Assembly (NCBI RefSeq): GCF_017094485.1
Contig: NZ_CP064786.1
Location: 2,294,001 to 2,358,000, forward strand
Reading direction: 5' to 3'
Length of the DNA stretch: 64,000 bases
DNA from: Natranaeroarchaeum sulfidigenes
Lineage (GTDB): Archaea; Halobacteriota; Halobacteria; Halobacteriales; Natronoarchaeaceae
Of this stretch, positions 40,893 to 49,282 are shown in pieces (the stretch's first letter is position 1; each line of letters begins with the position of its first letter). Below the pieces are notes generated by a model. It was given only the letters and a program-made list of their open reading frames with translations, made no database searches and was not told where the DNA came from. Made by a program: the position numbers and the translations under genes.

Positions 40893-42553
40893 CAGCCCTC
40901 CTTGTACTCGACGCCCTTGCCGCCGCTGGGGTGTTCCCACTTCGTGTCGGCGACGATGGCACAGGTGCCACACTCGACGCAGGGCTGGGTGTCGAGGCTG
41001 ACCACGCGCTCGGTGTCGCCGTTGGTCTTGATCTCCTCCTCGCGGTAGCAGCCGCCGCCGAAGTCCTTCGCGCTCACTGGACAGGCCGTCACGGCGGTCC
41101 CGCTGGCCTCGAATGTGCTGTCGATCAGCTCGATGTGAGGATCGCCGACGTTGTAGGTCAGATCGCCGATCCGGTCGTCCAGTTCGGGCGGCTCGACCTC
41201 GTGCTCGGCGTCGACCGGGGTTCCCAGTTCCTCGCCGAGGATCGTCGGCACCGTCACGTAGGACGTGCGGGTGTCGGGGATCATCCCGAGGACGAACGGC
41301 GAGTTGAACAGTCGTTCGACAGTACCGTCGAACGTGCGAAGTCCCGCACGGCCGATCGGCGAGTTCAGTAGTTTGTTGCTGACCGAGGTGACGATGTCGC
41401 TCTCCGAGAGTCCACTGGTCAGTTCGTAGCGGGTCGGCCGGAGCTTGTCCATCACGCCCTCGCTTTCGAGTTTCCCCTCGTAGAGCTCGCCCGCCTGCGA
41501 GGTGTCGCCGCGGGTCCTCGCTTCGGCAAAAGCCTCGGCGGCGAGCCCGCCCGCGGAGACGGCGTGATTCATCCCCTTGATGATCGGACCCTGTGCCTGC
41601 ATCTGTCCGGCGGCGTCGCCAACGAGCAGGAGCCTCCCGCGATGTGGCGAGGGATGAGCGACCTTCTTCGAGTCGGGGACGAGTTTGGCCGAGTACTCCC
41701 GTTCCTCGTAGTCGCCCTGCAGGTACTGGTCAAGCACGGGATGCGTAAGCAGGCTGTTCAGGAGTTCGTGGGGCTCGGCCTCTTTGGCCGCGAGCGAATC
41801 GAGGTGGAAGACCGTCCCGATCGACAGCGAGTCCTCGTTCGTGTAGAGGAACCCACCGCCACGGACCCCATCGAACAGGTCTCCCGAGAACAGGTGGGCC
41901 GCTCCCTCGTCCTCGTCGATATCGAAGCGCTCGTTGATGACTTCGGGCTCCATGTCGACAACCGCCTTGACGCCCTGGAACCACTCGTCGGGCTCGTCCC
42001 AGTCCATCAGGCCCGCGTCGCGGGCGAGTTCGGAGTTGACGCCGTCGGCCGCGATGATCACGTCCGCCGTGATCGGATCGAGTTCGTCGAAGGTGACGCC
42101 GACGATCCGGCCGTTTTCCCGGAGCAGACCGTTCGCCCGAACGTCCGTCAGGAGGCCGCCGCCTGTCTCTCGGGTCAGTTCGTGGACGCGCTCGGCGAGC
42201 CACGAGTCCATCTTCCGTCTGAGGACCGCATCACACCATGCGGTGTCGTGTTCGTGGACGTCGCCCAGATCGAACGTCTTGACCTTGTTCCCGGCAATGT
42301 TGTGGATGTAGTTCTCGTCGACCGGCCGTTCCGAGGCTGCCTCCCGAAAGTCGGGAAACAGGCCGTCCATCGTGTACGGTGCGGACTCCTCGGCGTAGAT
42401 CAGTCCGCCCGAGACGTTCTTCGAGCCAGCCTCGACGCCGCGTTCCAGCACGAGCGTCTCGACATCCTGTCTGGCCAGTGCGGCGGCCGCTGCGGCACCG
42501 CCCGGTCCTGCGCCGACAACAATTGCCTCGTAATGTTCGTACTCGTCAGTCAT
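40892..42553 (-). CDS. fixC: ETF-quinone oxidoreductase FixC fused to FixX-type ferredoxin
   Basis: This 553-residue fusion has an N-terminal FAD Rossmann motif VVGAGPGGAAAAAALAR, FixC hallmarks SKNVSGGLIYAEE, VIIAADGVNSELARDAGL, LLVGDAAGQMQAQGPIIKGMNHAVSAGGLAA. The last 90 residues are FixX-like with VTACPVSAKDFGGGCYREEE, PCVECGTCAIVADT and WEHPSGGKGVEYKEG, supplying one [4Fe-4S] cluster. It accepts electrons from EtfAB and passes them to menaquinone at the membrane. In bacteria FixC and FixX are separate; here they are one chain. It overlaps etfA by 8 bp upstream and the next gene by one base. Confidence 0.93.
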   Translation of the reverse strand: MTDEYEHYEAIVVGAGPGGAAAAAALARQDVETLVLERGVEAGSKNVSGGLIYAEESAPYTMDGLFPDFREAASERPVDENYIHNIAGNKVKTFDLGDVHEHDTAWCDAVLRRKMDSWLAERVHELTRETGGGLLTDVRANGLLRENGRIVGVTFDELDPITADVIIAADGVNSELARDAGLMDWDEPDEWFQGVKAVVDMEPEVINERFDIDEDEGAAHLFSGDLFDGVRGGGFLYTNEDSLSIGTVFHLDSLAAKEAEPHELLNSLLTHPVLDQYLQGDYEEREYSAKLVPDSKKVAHPSPHRGRLLLVGDAAGQMQAQGPIIKGMNHAVSAGGLAAEAFAEARTRGDTSQAGELYEGKLESEGVMDKLRPTRYELTSGLSESDIVTSVSNKLLNSPIGRAGLRTFDGTVERLFNSPFVLGMIPDTRTSYVTVPTILGEELGTPVDAEHEVEPPELDDRIGDLTYNVGDPHIELIDSTFEASGTAVTACPVSAKDFGGGCYREEEIKTNGDTERVVSLDTQPCVECGTCAIVADTKWEHPSGGKGVEYKEG

Positions 42554-44216
42554 CGCGCTCACCTCCATCGGTCGCGACCGCTGCCTCGACGATCGCATCG
42601 CTCGGATCGCCGCTCTCCAGAGCCTCGATCAGGTTCGGAAGCACCTCGAAGAGGTCGCCCTGAATATAGTAGTCCGACCAGTCGCGAATGTCGGCGTCCG
42701 GATCGGTGTTGATCGCGACGATCGTATCCGATTCGTCACAGCCGACCTTGTGCTGGATCGCACCGGAGACGCCCGCGGCGATGTAGAGGCTCGGCTGGAC
42801 CTCCTGGCCGCTCTCGCCGATCTGTCGGTCCTCACCGGTGTACTCCTCGACGTGGCCGTCGAACTGGAACGAGGAGGTGATGATCCCGCGCGTCAGACCG
42901 AAGGCGGCGTCCTCGAACGCGTCGGTCAGTTCGAGCCCGAGCTCGATCCCAGCCGTTGGATCACGGTCAATCCCGCGACCAACACAGACGACGACCTGAT
43001 GATCGGTGAGGTCGACGCCACTTTCGAGCAGGTCGTACTCCTCGACGTCGACCAGTAACCAATCGTCGTCGAGTTCGAGGTCGTGTTCGATCAGCTGGCC
43101 CTCCCGCTCGTAGTCCGGCTCGGGCATCTCGAACTTGCCAGGGATCACCGACGCCCCCTGTGGGTGGAACTCCCGGCGGGGCGAGTCCAGACAGAGGATC
43201 GTCGAGTACTCGAAGCCCGAGAAGTCCGGCCGGGGCATGTGCAACACGCGCTCGAAGCGCTTCTTGCCGCCCTCGCCGCCGGTTTTCGCCGGGTTGCTGA
43301 TGACCACATCGTCGATGTAGAGGTCCGAACAGTCACTGGCCAGCCCGGAGTCGAGTTCGGCCTGGACCAGCGCCGAGAGATCCCGGCCGTTGTGGGTCGC
43401 CGGGAAGACGACGTAGCGTGGCTCGTCGTAGTCGCGCCACTCCTCCTCGTGGCGGTCCTCACGGACGTAGGGGTGGCCCGCACTGCGTGCCATATCACAG
43501 TAGATCTCGGTGTAGGGCTTGTGCCGGAACCGTTCGAGTTCGGGATCGTCCTGATACAGTGCCACGTCTGCACCGTACGCGATCGTTTCCTCGGCCAGCC
43601 CCTCGACGTCCGACCCGATCACGACCGCAACGACGTTTTCCTCCTCCTCGTACTCCTCGTTGTACTCGTCCATCAGCTCGCGGGCCTTTCCGAGCAGTTC
43701 CTTCGAGACGTCGACGAGTTCGCCCGCCTGTGTCTCGCAGTAGACCCACATGTCCCGGTACTCGCCGCCGTCGAGCGAGCGGACGTGGGCTTTGTCCGCG
43801 GTCGGGTGGTCGAGGTGTGGATGTGCCTCCTCGGGCGGTTCGATCTCGATATCGGTCTCCTCGCTACCCAGTACCGAATCGAGTTGCTGGCCGATTAGCC
43901 GAAGGACCGTGTCCCGGTTTTCGCCTGCCTCCTCGATCTCCTGCAGTTCTTCAAGGCGCTCTGGATCGTCGATATCGCGGATCAGGTTTGCGGCGTCGGC
44001 CGTACTCAACTCCGTGATATCAGCGTCCTCGTCGCCGTCGCCATCGTCCTCGCTCAGCGCCTCGATTCTGCTCTCGATGAGCGTCTTGACAGGGACCCGA
44101 TCCTCGCCGTCGGCTTCAAGGTCGAGCATCGCCTCCAGCTCCTCGAGATCTTCGACGTCCTTGATTTTCGGTCCGAGTTCGGAGATGTCGTACTCGGTTG
44201 GATCTATCTCGACCAT
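42546..44216 (-). CDS. etfA: Electron transfer flavoprotein alpha subunit with N-terminal acidic extension
   Basis: This is a 556-residue FixB/EtfA. About 150 N-terminal residues are an extra module: helical, acidic segments (PTEYDISELGPKIKDVEDLE; DAANLIRDIDDPERLEELQ). The ETF domain then starts at about EYRDMWVYCETQAGELVDVSKELLGKA. The C-terminal FAD domain has VVVCVGRGI, RQIGESGQEVQPSLYIAAGVSGAIQH and TIVAINTDPDADI. The chain partners EtfB and donates to FixC. Typical EtfA is about 320 residues, so the extension is notable. The two extension segments look like a repeated helical motif. It lies 2 bp after etfB. Confidence 0.92.
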   Translation of the reverse strand: MVEIDPTEYDISELGPKIKDVEDLEELEAMLDLEADGEDRVPVKTLIESRIEALSEDDGDGDEDADITELSTADAANLIRDIDDPERLEELQEIEEAGENRDTVLRLIGQQLDSVLGSEETDIEIEPPEEAHPHLDHPTADKAHVRSLDGGEYRDMWVYCETQAGELVDVSKELLGKARELMDEYNEEYEEEENVVAVVIGSDVEGLAEETIAYGADVALYQDDPELERFRHKPYTEIYCDMARSAGHPYVREDRHEEEWRDYDEPRYVVFPATHNGRDLSALVQAELDSGLASDCSDLYIDDVVISNPAKTGGEGGKKRFERVLHMPRPDFSGFEYSTILCLDSPRREFHPQGASVIPGKFEMPEPDYEREGQLIEHDLELDDDWLLVDVEEYDLLESGVDLTDHQVVVCVGRGIDRDPTAGIELGLELTDAFEDAAFGLTRGIITSSFQFDGHVEEYTGEDRQIGESGQEVQPSLYIAAGVSGAIQHKVGCDESDTIVAINTDPDADIRDWSDYYIQGDLFEVLPNLIEALESGDPSDAIVEAAVATDGGERDD

Positions 44217-44218
44217 GG

Positions 44219-45091
44219 TCAGTCACCCCCCGCCTCCGCACGGCCCGCAGCGTGTGGCCCCAGTTCGTCGAGCAGCTCGCCCATCGACTCCTCGTCTGCG
44301 GGATCGATCTCCGTCGCCTCGCGTTCGGATGGCGCTTTCGGGATCGGATCGACGCCCTGAACGACTGTCGGTGAGCCATCGAGCCCGATGTAGTCCGGAT
44401 CGAGGTTGAGCTCCTCGTGGTCCCAGACGGTCAGATGGTCCTCGAAACTCTCGGCCCGGGCTTTCGTTTCCTCGCGCAGATCCCGGTGTTTCAGCCGGTG
44501 TTCGGCCCGCCGGTATACGGGCTCGAACTCGGGATCGGTGACGATTACCGCGGGCATTGGGGCTTCGACCGTTTCGATCTCCTCGATGTCGCCTTCGACG
44601 AGTCGTTTCGCCCGGACGACACCCTCCTCGGGATACGCTTCGAGAGAGATGACGTGTGTAATCATCGGCCATTCGAGCCCCCAGCACGTCTGTGGGCCGG
44701 TATGGCCCGTCTCCCCGTCAGCGGTCTTGAACCCGGCAAAGACCAGATCGGGCGTCTCGTCGAGATGCTCGATCCCCACGGACACTGTGATCGCCGTCGC
44801 CCAGGTGTCGGCCGCCGCCATCTCCCGGTCGGAAAGCAGATACAGTTCGTCGGCGTACACCGACTCCATTCCCTCTCTGAGGATGTCCTTGTAGCCCGGC
44901 GGCCCCATACTCATCAGTGCCGAGGTTCCGCCGTTCCTGATCTTGGTCTGTAACGCCGCCTTCAGTGCGAATTCGTCGTTCGGGTTCATCACGGTCGGCG
45001 TATCTCCGCGTTCGAGATGACCGTCTTCGTCGAACGACACCGCGCCTTCACTGAAATCCGGTACTCCTTTGGTAAGTGTTAGTGTGAACAT
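44219..45091 (-). CDS. etfB: Electron transfer flavoprotein beta subunit
   Basis: This 290-residue FixA/EtfB starts MFTLTLTKGVPDF, with TVMNPNDEFALKAALQTK, TSALMSMGPPGYKDILREGM, then DTWATAITVSVGI and the ETF beta core PDLVFAGFKTADGETGHTGPQTCWGLEWPMITHV. It binds AMP or a second FAD and pairs with EtfA. The last 70 residues are halophile-specific, acidic and less conserved. The gap to the upstream ferredoxin gene is 81 bp and contains two copies of a 12-bp sequence. Confidence 0.92.
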   Translation of the reverse strand: MFTLTLTKGVPDFSEGAVSFDEDGHLERGDTPTVMNPNDEFALKAALQTKIRNGGTSALMSMGPPGYKDILREGMESVYADELYLLSDREMAAADTWATAITVSVGIEHLDETPDLVFAGFKTADGETGHTGPQTCWGLEWPMITHVISLEAYPEEGVVRAKRLVEGDIEEIETVEAPMPAVIVTDPEFEPVYRRAEHRLKHRDLREETKARAESFEDHLTVWDHEELNLDPDYIGLDGSPTVVQGVDPIPKAPSEREATEIDPADEESMGELLDELGPHAAGRAEAGGD

Positions 45092-45097
45092 TGATAT

Positions 45098-45138
45098 CCT
45101 GTAACGTGTATTGTGAGTAGCCGCGGCCTGTAACGTGT
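45098..45138. repeat. 12-bp direct repeat pair in the etfB leader
   Basis: CCTGTAACGTGT occurs at 45098-45109 and again at 45127-45138, 29 bp apart start to start. Both lie in the gap between ferredoxin and etfB on the minus strand (read ACACGTTACAGG there). They could be regulator half-sites or an RNA feature controlling etfB expression. Confidence 0.6.
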
Positions 45139-45172
45139 TCTGACCGACGTCAGGCCGCCCGCTCTGTCCGTA

Positions 45173-45514
<342 letters not shown>

Positions 45515-45535
45515 CTAGTATGCAGATGTGGCGGT

Positions 45536-45545
45536 TACTTAAATC
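45536..45545 (-). promoter_or_regulatory. TATA box of the ferredoxin-ETF operon
   Basis: On the minus strand the sequence reads GATTTAAGTA, centred about 32 bp before the ferredoxin start at 45508. It is the only clear AT block upstream of the operon. Confidence 0.5.
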
Positions 45546-45592
45546 TTGGATAGAAAACCACCATATTTCGGGTGTATGTCTCTCGGAGAATA

Positions 45593-45661
45593 GACAGGTG
45601 GTTCCGGGAGGGCACGACAGGTAGCTCCGGGAGGGTATGACAGGTGGTCCAGAGAGGGTAT
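45593..45661. repeat. Three tandem 23-bp repeats upstream of the ETF operon
   Basis: Units at 45593-45615, 45616-45638 and 45639-45661 are each 23 bp and read GACAGGTGGTTCCGGGAGGG / GACAGGTAGCTCCGGGAGGG / GACAGGTGGTCCAGAGAGGG plus CAC or TAT. They differ by 3-5 bases pairwise. They lie between the ETF operon promoter and the 45704 gene, outside both genes. Confidence 0.8.
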
Positions 45662-45703
45662 CCACCCGAACGTTTGTGGATGTGGTGACCGTCAGTGAGG
45701 CCA

Positions 45704-45877
45704 ATGACCTCTCCCGACGAGTGTACCGAAGACGACTGTGAGCGTCCTGGAGCGGTGGTGCTTCACATCCCGTGGGGCGAAAACAGAATCGTCTGTACCG
45801 CTCACGCGCGGGTACTGGCCCGGCAGGACGGCGTCGTGGCTGATCCCCTCGAAAATCTCGACGAGGACTGGCAGTAA
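45704..45877 (+). CDS. Small Cys-rich protein, possible zinc-binding
   Basis: The 57-residue protein is MTSPDECTEDDCERPGAVV, then LHIPWGENRIVCTAHARVLA and an acidic end. Cys7, Cys12, the Cys in IVCTAHARV and its His form a C-x4-C...C-x2-H-type set, suggesting one zinc. Such 50-60-residue zinc proteins are abundant in haloarchaea, often of unknown function. It stops exactly where the convergent bactofilin-like gene ends. ATG 45704 is preferred to the frame open from 45695. Confidence 0.7.
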   Translation: MTSPDECTEDDCERPGAVVLHIPWGENRIVCTAHARVLARQDGVVADPLENLDEDWQ

Positions 45878-46732
45878 CTATTCCTGTTCGCGGGAGACGT
45901 CCTGCTTCAACTCGACTTGCCCGCTCGCTCGCATCGACCCGTCGACCGTCGCGCCGGATTCGAGTTCGAGGTCGCCACAGGAGACGTCGCCGAGCACTCG
46001 CGCGTCGTCGGCAATCGCAACGGTTCCGTTGCGGGTCGTCACGTCGCCGTGGATCCGGGTTCCCGAGCCGATCAGGATGTCCTCGCGCGCTCTAAGACTG
46101 CCGAAGATGTTGTTGTCCTCACCGACGACGATCGACTCCGCGCGGACGTTCCCGTGGAGCCGACAGCCGTCGCCGATCCGTGCGGGCGTCGAGACGCGCC
46201 AGGCGTCGTCGCTGACGGTTGCGTTTCTCGGGATCAGTAGCGGCTCCGATTCGGGATCCTCGCTCTCGGCGAACTGTCCGAACAGCTCTTCGGCTGCCTC
46301 TTCCTCGCCGATCCGCAGGAGCTGTGAGAGATAGATAAACAGGAAGACGATCGTCGGCATCGGGTTCCGAATGACGATCCAGCCGTTCGCCTCGAACCCC
46401 TCCTCGATGTCCACGTCGTCGCCGATGTCGAGGTCACCGCTGACCATCAACTGGCCGCCGACGTGGACGCGCTCGCCGAGATAGGCGTCCCGACCGACCA
46501 GAACGTTTCCGGCGACATCACACCACATGTCGAGTCGACAGTCCGCCTCGGCCTCGATATCGCCGCCGAACTCGACACCTTCACCGGCGAGGACGTTCCG
46601 GCCGCGGACGCCGAACTCGATCGTGCTCCGCCCGCCGATCACCACATCCCCGTCGGTCACCAGGTCGTGTTCTTCGACTGTCGTCCCGTCGGGAATCGAC
46701 AGCTCGTCAAGCGGGTTCGATCGCAGCGACAC
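45878..46732 (-). CDS. Bactofilin/halofilin-like polymer-forming protein with central hydrophobic segment
   Basis: The 284-residue protein has two right-handed beta-solenoid blocks. The first, about 15-120, has hydrophobic repeats every six residues (VIGGRSTIEFGVRGRNVLAGEGVEFGGDIEAEADC...VHVGGQLMVSGDLDIGDDVDI). The second, about 185-275, reads RIGDGCRLHGNVRAESIVVGEDNNIFGSLRA. Between them is a strongly hydrophobic IRNPMPTIVFLFIYLSQLLRIG that could touch or enter the membrane. Bactofilins polymerise without nucleotides, and haloarchaeal halofilins shape cells. The double-solenoid with hydrophobic break fits that theme, but which halofilin class is uncertain. Confidence 0.78.
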   Translation of the reverse strand: MSLRSNPLDELSIPDGTTVEEHDLVTDGDVVIGGRSTIEFGVRGRNVLAGEGVEFGGDIEAEADCRLDMWCDVAGNVLVGRDAYLGERVHVGGQLMVSGDLDIGDDVDIEEGFEANGWIVIRNPMPTIVFLFIYLSQLLRIGEEEAAEELFGQFAESEDPESEPLLIPRNATVSDDAWRVSTPARIGDGCRLHGNVRAESIVVGEDNNIFGSLRAREDILIGSGTRIHGDVTTRNGTVAIADDARVLGDVSCGDLELESGATVDGSMRASGQVELKQDVSREQE

Positions 46733-46786
46733 ACGCCTTCCTTTCCGCCGCCGGATAATAAACCCCGCGCGGGCGTCCGACAGGCG

Positions 46787-47242
46787 TCAGACGATCATCG
46801 CTGGAGCGTCCTCCTCGGCCGAATCATCCTCACACGGCCAGGTGAGATACTCGAAGTGTAGCGTCGACGATCCGAGGTAGAACTCCAGATACAGACAGTC
46901 CTCGTCCTCGGTGATCAGGTCTGATGCGGTCGCGGACGACTGGTACTCGTCGACTTCGATGACCACTTCGTACGCACCGGGACCGGACACCGGCTGCTCG
47001 AAAACTATCGCACCCTCACCGGGTTCGTCCCCACGGAGCCGTTCGGTCGTCTCGAATGTGGTCCCGTCCGCGTCCTCGATCCGTACCGAAAACTCGTGGA
47101 CCTCGTGTCGATGGTTCACCAGTTCGAGGTACTCGATCTGTGGCTCAGGCGGTTCCGGTTCGTCGGTACAGCCCGCGAGCAGTCCGGCAGCGGACCCGGA
47201 CGCCGCCGCGAGCAGCGATCGTCTGTCGATGGAGGGCATCAT
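46787..47242 (-). CDS. Tat-exported lipoprotein, unknown function
   Basis: The 151-residue protein has MMPSIDRRSLLAAASGSAAG then LLAGC, a twin-arginine signal with lipobox; the Cys would be lipid-anchored outside. The mature region is a beta-rich small domain (EYLELVNHRHEVHEFSVRIEDADGTTFETTE; AYEVVIEVDEYQSSATA) with an acidic tail. There is no enzymatic motif. The start is the first of two adjacent ATGs (47242/47239); the longer frame upstream (47263) is possible but unneeded. It lies just downstream of the bactofilin-like gene's promoter region on the same strand. Confidence 0.72.
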   Translation of the reverse strand: MMPSIDRRSLLAAASGSAAGLLAGCTDEPEPPEPQIEYLELVNHRHEVHEFSVRIEDADGTTFETTERLRGDEPGEGAIVFEQPVSGPGAYEVVIEVDEYQSSATASDLITEDEDCLYLEFYLGSSTLHFEYLTWPCEDDSAEEDAPAMIV

Positions 47243-47353
47243 CCGATCTTCTTTCCAGTTCATGATAACGATTGTGACAGGCCGGGGTATTGACCCATCC
47301 CTCGACAGCGGCCATGCGTGGAACCTTTTACTCGGCGGCTCCGAGCGGTTCGT

Positions 47354-47557
47354 ATGACTACACTCTCGTTCGACGAACACGGCGTCGACGTCGTCTACGA
47401 AGGGACCGAGTTCCGCCTGGAGAAGGAACTGATCGAAGAAGCGACACAGAAAGGCTACTACGACGTGACCGACCACGAGGTGCTCCAGATGGTCGCTTCC
47501 AACCCGAACCTGCAGGGCGAGCCCCGCCGGATCGGCGACATCGTGGCCAGAGAATAG
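47354..47557 (+). CDS. Haloarchaeal DUF5800 family protein
   Basis: The 67-residue protein is MTTLSFDEHGVDVVYEGTEF followed by RLEKELIEEATQKGYYDVTDHEVLQMVASNP and NLQGEPRRIGDIVARE. I recognise the family (DUF5800): tiny, highly conserved among haloarchaea, function unknown. ATG 47354 gives the family's normal N-terminus; the frame opens at 47318 without homology. It is divergent from the lipoprotein gene. Confidence 0.85.
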   Translation: MTTLSFDEHGVDVVYEGTEFRLEKELIEEATQKGYYDVTDHEVLQMVASNPNLQGEPRRIGDIVARE

Positions 47558-47703
47558 CACGGTCCAGCGATTCGGTGCTTTTGTCCCGAAAAGAGTCTCC
47601 GACCGTCACCGGATATCCTATTTGTGTAGGGCATCGTGGAACGATAACGTACGTAGGTTAGGTGGTATCGTTATCCCGGTCTCGGCGTACGTACAAACGA
47701 GCA

Positions 47704-48003
47704 ATGAGTACCCCAGATTCGACAATTGATCCAGGAGGGGGTAGCCTTTCGGACGGCCACAGACCGAGCGACCGGATCGTCACAGCCCTTGCAGAGGAGA
47801 AAGGCGTAGACGTACTGGACGTAGATCCACTGCTCGACACGATCGATCTTGATGCCGTTGACGATCTTCTCGGAGACGGATCGGGAGCGGCTGACTCGTC
47901 AGTACGGCTCTCGTTTGTCGTGCAGGGCTGTCGAGTCGTCGCCAGTGGGGACGGGAGCGTAACGGTCCGATCGCTGGAGGGACCCACGGGGAACGGACGA
48001 TGA
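47704..48003 (+). CDS. HalOD1 output-domain protein
   Basis: The 99-residue protein has a short Gly/Ser N-terminus, then the HalOD1 pattern: RIVTALAEEKGVDVLDVDPLLDTIDLDAVDDLLG and SSVRLSFVVQGCRVVASGDGSVTVRSLE. HalOD1 is a haloarchaeal domain often found alone or behind receiver/sensor domains and thought to be an output module. The start is ATG 47704. A small zinc-ribbon gene follows after 10 bp and a second HalOD1 protein 230 bp downstream. Confidence 0.82.
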   Translation: MSTPDSTIDPGGGSLSDGHRPSDRIVTALAEEKGVDVLDVDPLLDTIDLDAVDDLLGDGSGAADSSVRLSFVVQGCRVVASGDGSVTVRSLEGPTGNGR

Positions 48004-48013
48004 CGAGGAGACA

Positions 48014-48196
48014 GTGACCGAAAACGAACATATCGCGACGACGGGGGATGACTCCGAGTCGACCGAGCTGTGTGCCCAGTGTGGGGTCAGTATCGACACC
48101 TCGGAATGGCATCCAGTCGTCGCCGACGACGGCGCGGACGGCGAGCTTCAGCTGTATCCGTTCTGTGACGAGACCTGTCGAGACGAGTGGGAATAA
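48014..48196 (+). CDS. Small zinc-ribbon protein (DUF7576-like)
   Basis: The 60-residue protein starts at GTG 48014. It has ELCAQCGVSIDTSEWHPVVA and FCDETCRDEW, giving a CxxC...CxxxC zinc site (two Cys-rich knuckles 25 residues apart). This is the pattern of haloarchaeal DUF7576-like small zinc proteins. Its position between two HalOD1 genes on the same strand suggests one transcript. DNA binding or protein bridging is a guess from the fold only. Confidence 0.75.
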   Translation: MTENEHIATTGDDSESTELCAQCGVSIDTSEWHPVVADDGADGELQLYPFCDETCRDEWE

Positions 48197-48232
48197 ACTC
48201 CGACTGAAACCACTGCCTCTTTATTTGAGCAC

Positions 48233-48742
48233 ATGGGAGTTCGGGTAGAAGACGTACAGACAGCTATGAACGGGGATTCCGGGGGCAGGAACGAACTGGG
48301 GATGGACAGGGACGTAGAATACGTCGCGGTAAGCGACCACGAATCGGACGCCGGAACGCTGTTCGATCCGGACGCCGAGGACGCCTGGATCGAGTCTGAC
48401 ACGCTGGTCTCACTGGTCGACGACGAGGAGTCTGGGACGCGTTTTGACGCCGAGACCGGCACGTACCACATCGAGTACGACTGGCGCACAGCGATGCCGA
48501 TGAGCATGATCATCGTTATGGTCGTCGCGGATCTGGAGGGGACCGACCCGATGGAGTTGACGCCGCTGTACGATTCGCTGGATCCGGAACTGCTGGATAC
48601 GCTGTTTAGCCCGCGATCTGACGGGACGCTCGCGGTCGGCGAAGTGACGTTCACGTTCGAGGGCTACGAGATCCACGTCTACCGGCACGGACACATCAGC
48701 GTTCGGCCGCCCGAAGCACTGGAGACTCAGAAGTCGTCGTAG
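48233..48742 (+). CDS. HalOD1 output-domain protein with N-terminal extension
   Basis: The 169-residue protein has an acidic, mostly disordered first half, then a C-terminal HalOD1 domain: WRTAMPMSMIIVMVVADLEGTDPMELTPLYDSLDPELLDTLF and VGEVTFTFEGYEIHVYRHGHISVRPP. The second domain is diverged from the one in the 47704 gene but has the same strand order. The gene's end overlaps the convergent HNH-type gene by 16 bp. ATG 48266 is an alternative start. Confidence 0.8.
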   Translation: MGVRVEDVQTAMNGDSGGRNELGMDRDVEYVAVSDHESDAGTLFDPDAEDAWIESDTLVSLVDDEESGTRFDAETGTYHIEYDWRTAMPMSMIIVMVVADLEGTDPMELTPLYDSLDPELLDTLFSPRSDGTLAVGEVTFTFEGYEIHVYRHGHISVRPPEALETQKSS

Positions 48743-49248
48743 CGGTCCGCAGCAGACTCGAAGGAAAATTCCTTTTGCTCGCGGCTCCGCCGACCTTCCG
48801 CCGCGGCGAGTGCCTCCGCATCGGGTGACACGTCATCGGTAATCCGTGCCCACAAACCGTGGACTTTCGCGTGACACCACCGGCAGAGATAGACAGTGAT
48901 CTCGTGGCGTAGCTCCTCGCCGCCACCCGCATAGGAGAGATGATGTTCTTCCAGGAGCGGCCGCTCATCGTCGTGGGCGATCCGGCGCTCTTCGAGCCCA
49001 CAGCGTTGACACTCGCGGTCGTGATTTCGAGAGCGAAACTTCGGACAGTCAGTCCAGTCCCAGTCGTCGCCCGCGGCGACCGGACAGGCGAACTCGTCGG
49101 CACGGCGCTCCCGGGCGAACTCGGGGTCCTGTTCGGGATGCTCAAACGCGTACCGACAGCGCCCGTCGTCGGTGACGTGATCACAGACGTCGACGTGTTC
49201 GTAGGGGTCGTCGACGCCGACCGACGTTCCAGTGGGCGTCTTCTCCAT
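48727..49248 (-). CDS. HNH-type nuclease-like protein (DUF7097-like)
   Basis: The 173-residue protein has several Cys pairs (HVDVCDHVTDDGRCRYAF, FACPVAA, CPKFRSRNHDRECQRCG) and an HNH-like core ECQRCG...LLEEHHLSYAGGGEELRHEITVYLCRWCHAKVH, with the His-His, the Asn/His slot partly substituted, and a terminal CxxCHxxxH. It could be an active HNH endonuclease or a zinc-binding relative. I recall a haloarchaeal family, DUF7097, of this shape. The gene overlaps the 3' end of the HalOD1 gene on the other strand. Confidence 0.7.
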   Translation of the reverse strand: MEKTPTGTSVGVDDPYEHVDVCDHVTDDGRCRYAFEHPEQDPEFARERRADEFACPVAAGDDWDWTDCPKFRSRNHDRECQRCGLEERRIAHDDERPLLEEHHLSYAGGGEELRHEITVYLCRWCHAKVHGLWARITDDVSPDAEALAAAEGRRSREQKEFSFESAADRYDDF

Positions 49249-49282
49249 ACCGCCGTTCGGGATCGAACACTGTTGAACCTTC

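Noticed and set aside
45593-45661. Tandem 23-bp units as a CRISPR array
   Set aside because: Units abut without spacers and vary by several bases, and there are no cas genes. They are better treated as a tandem repeat or operator array.
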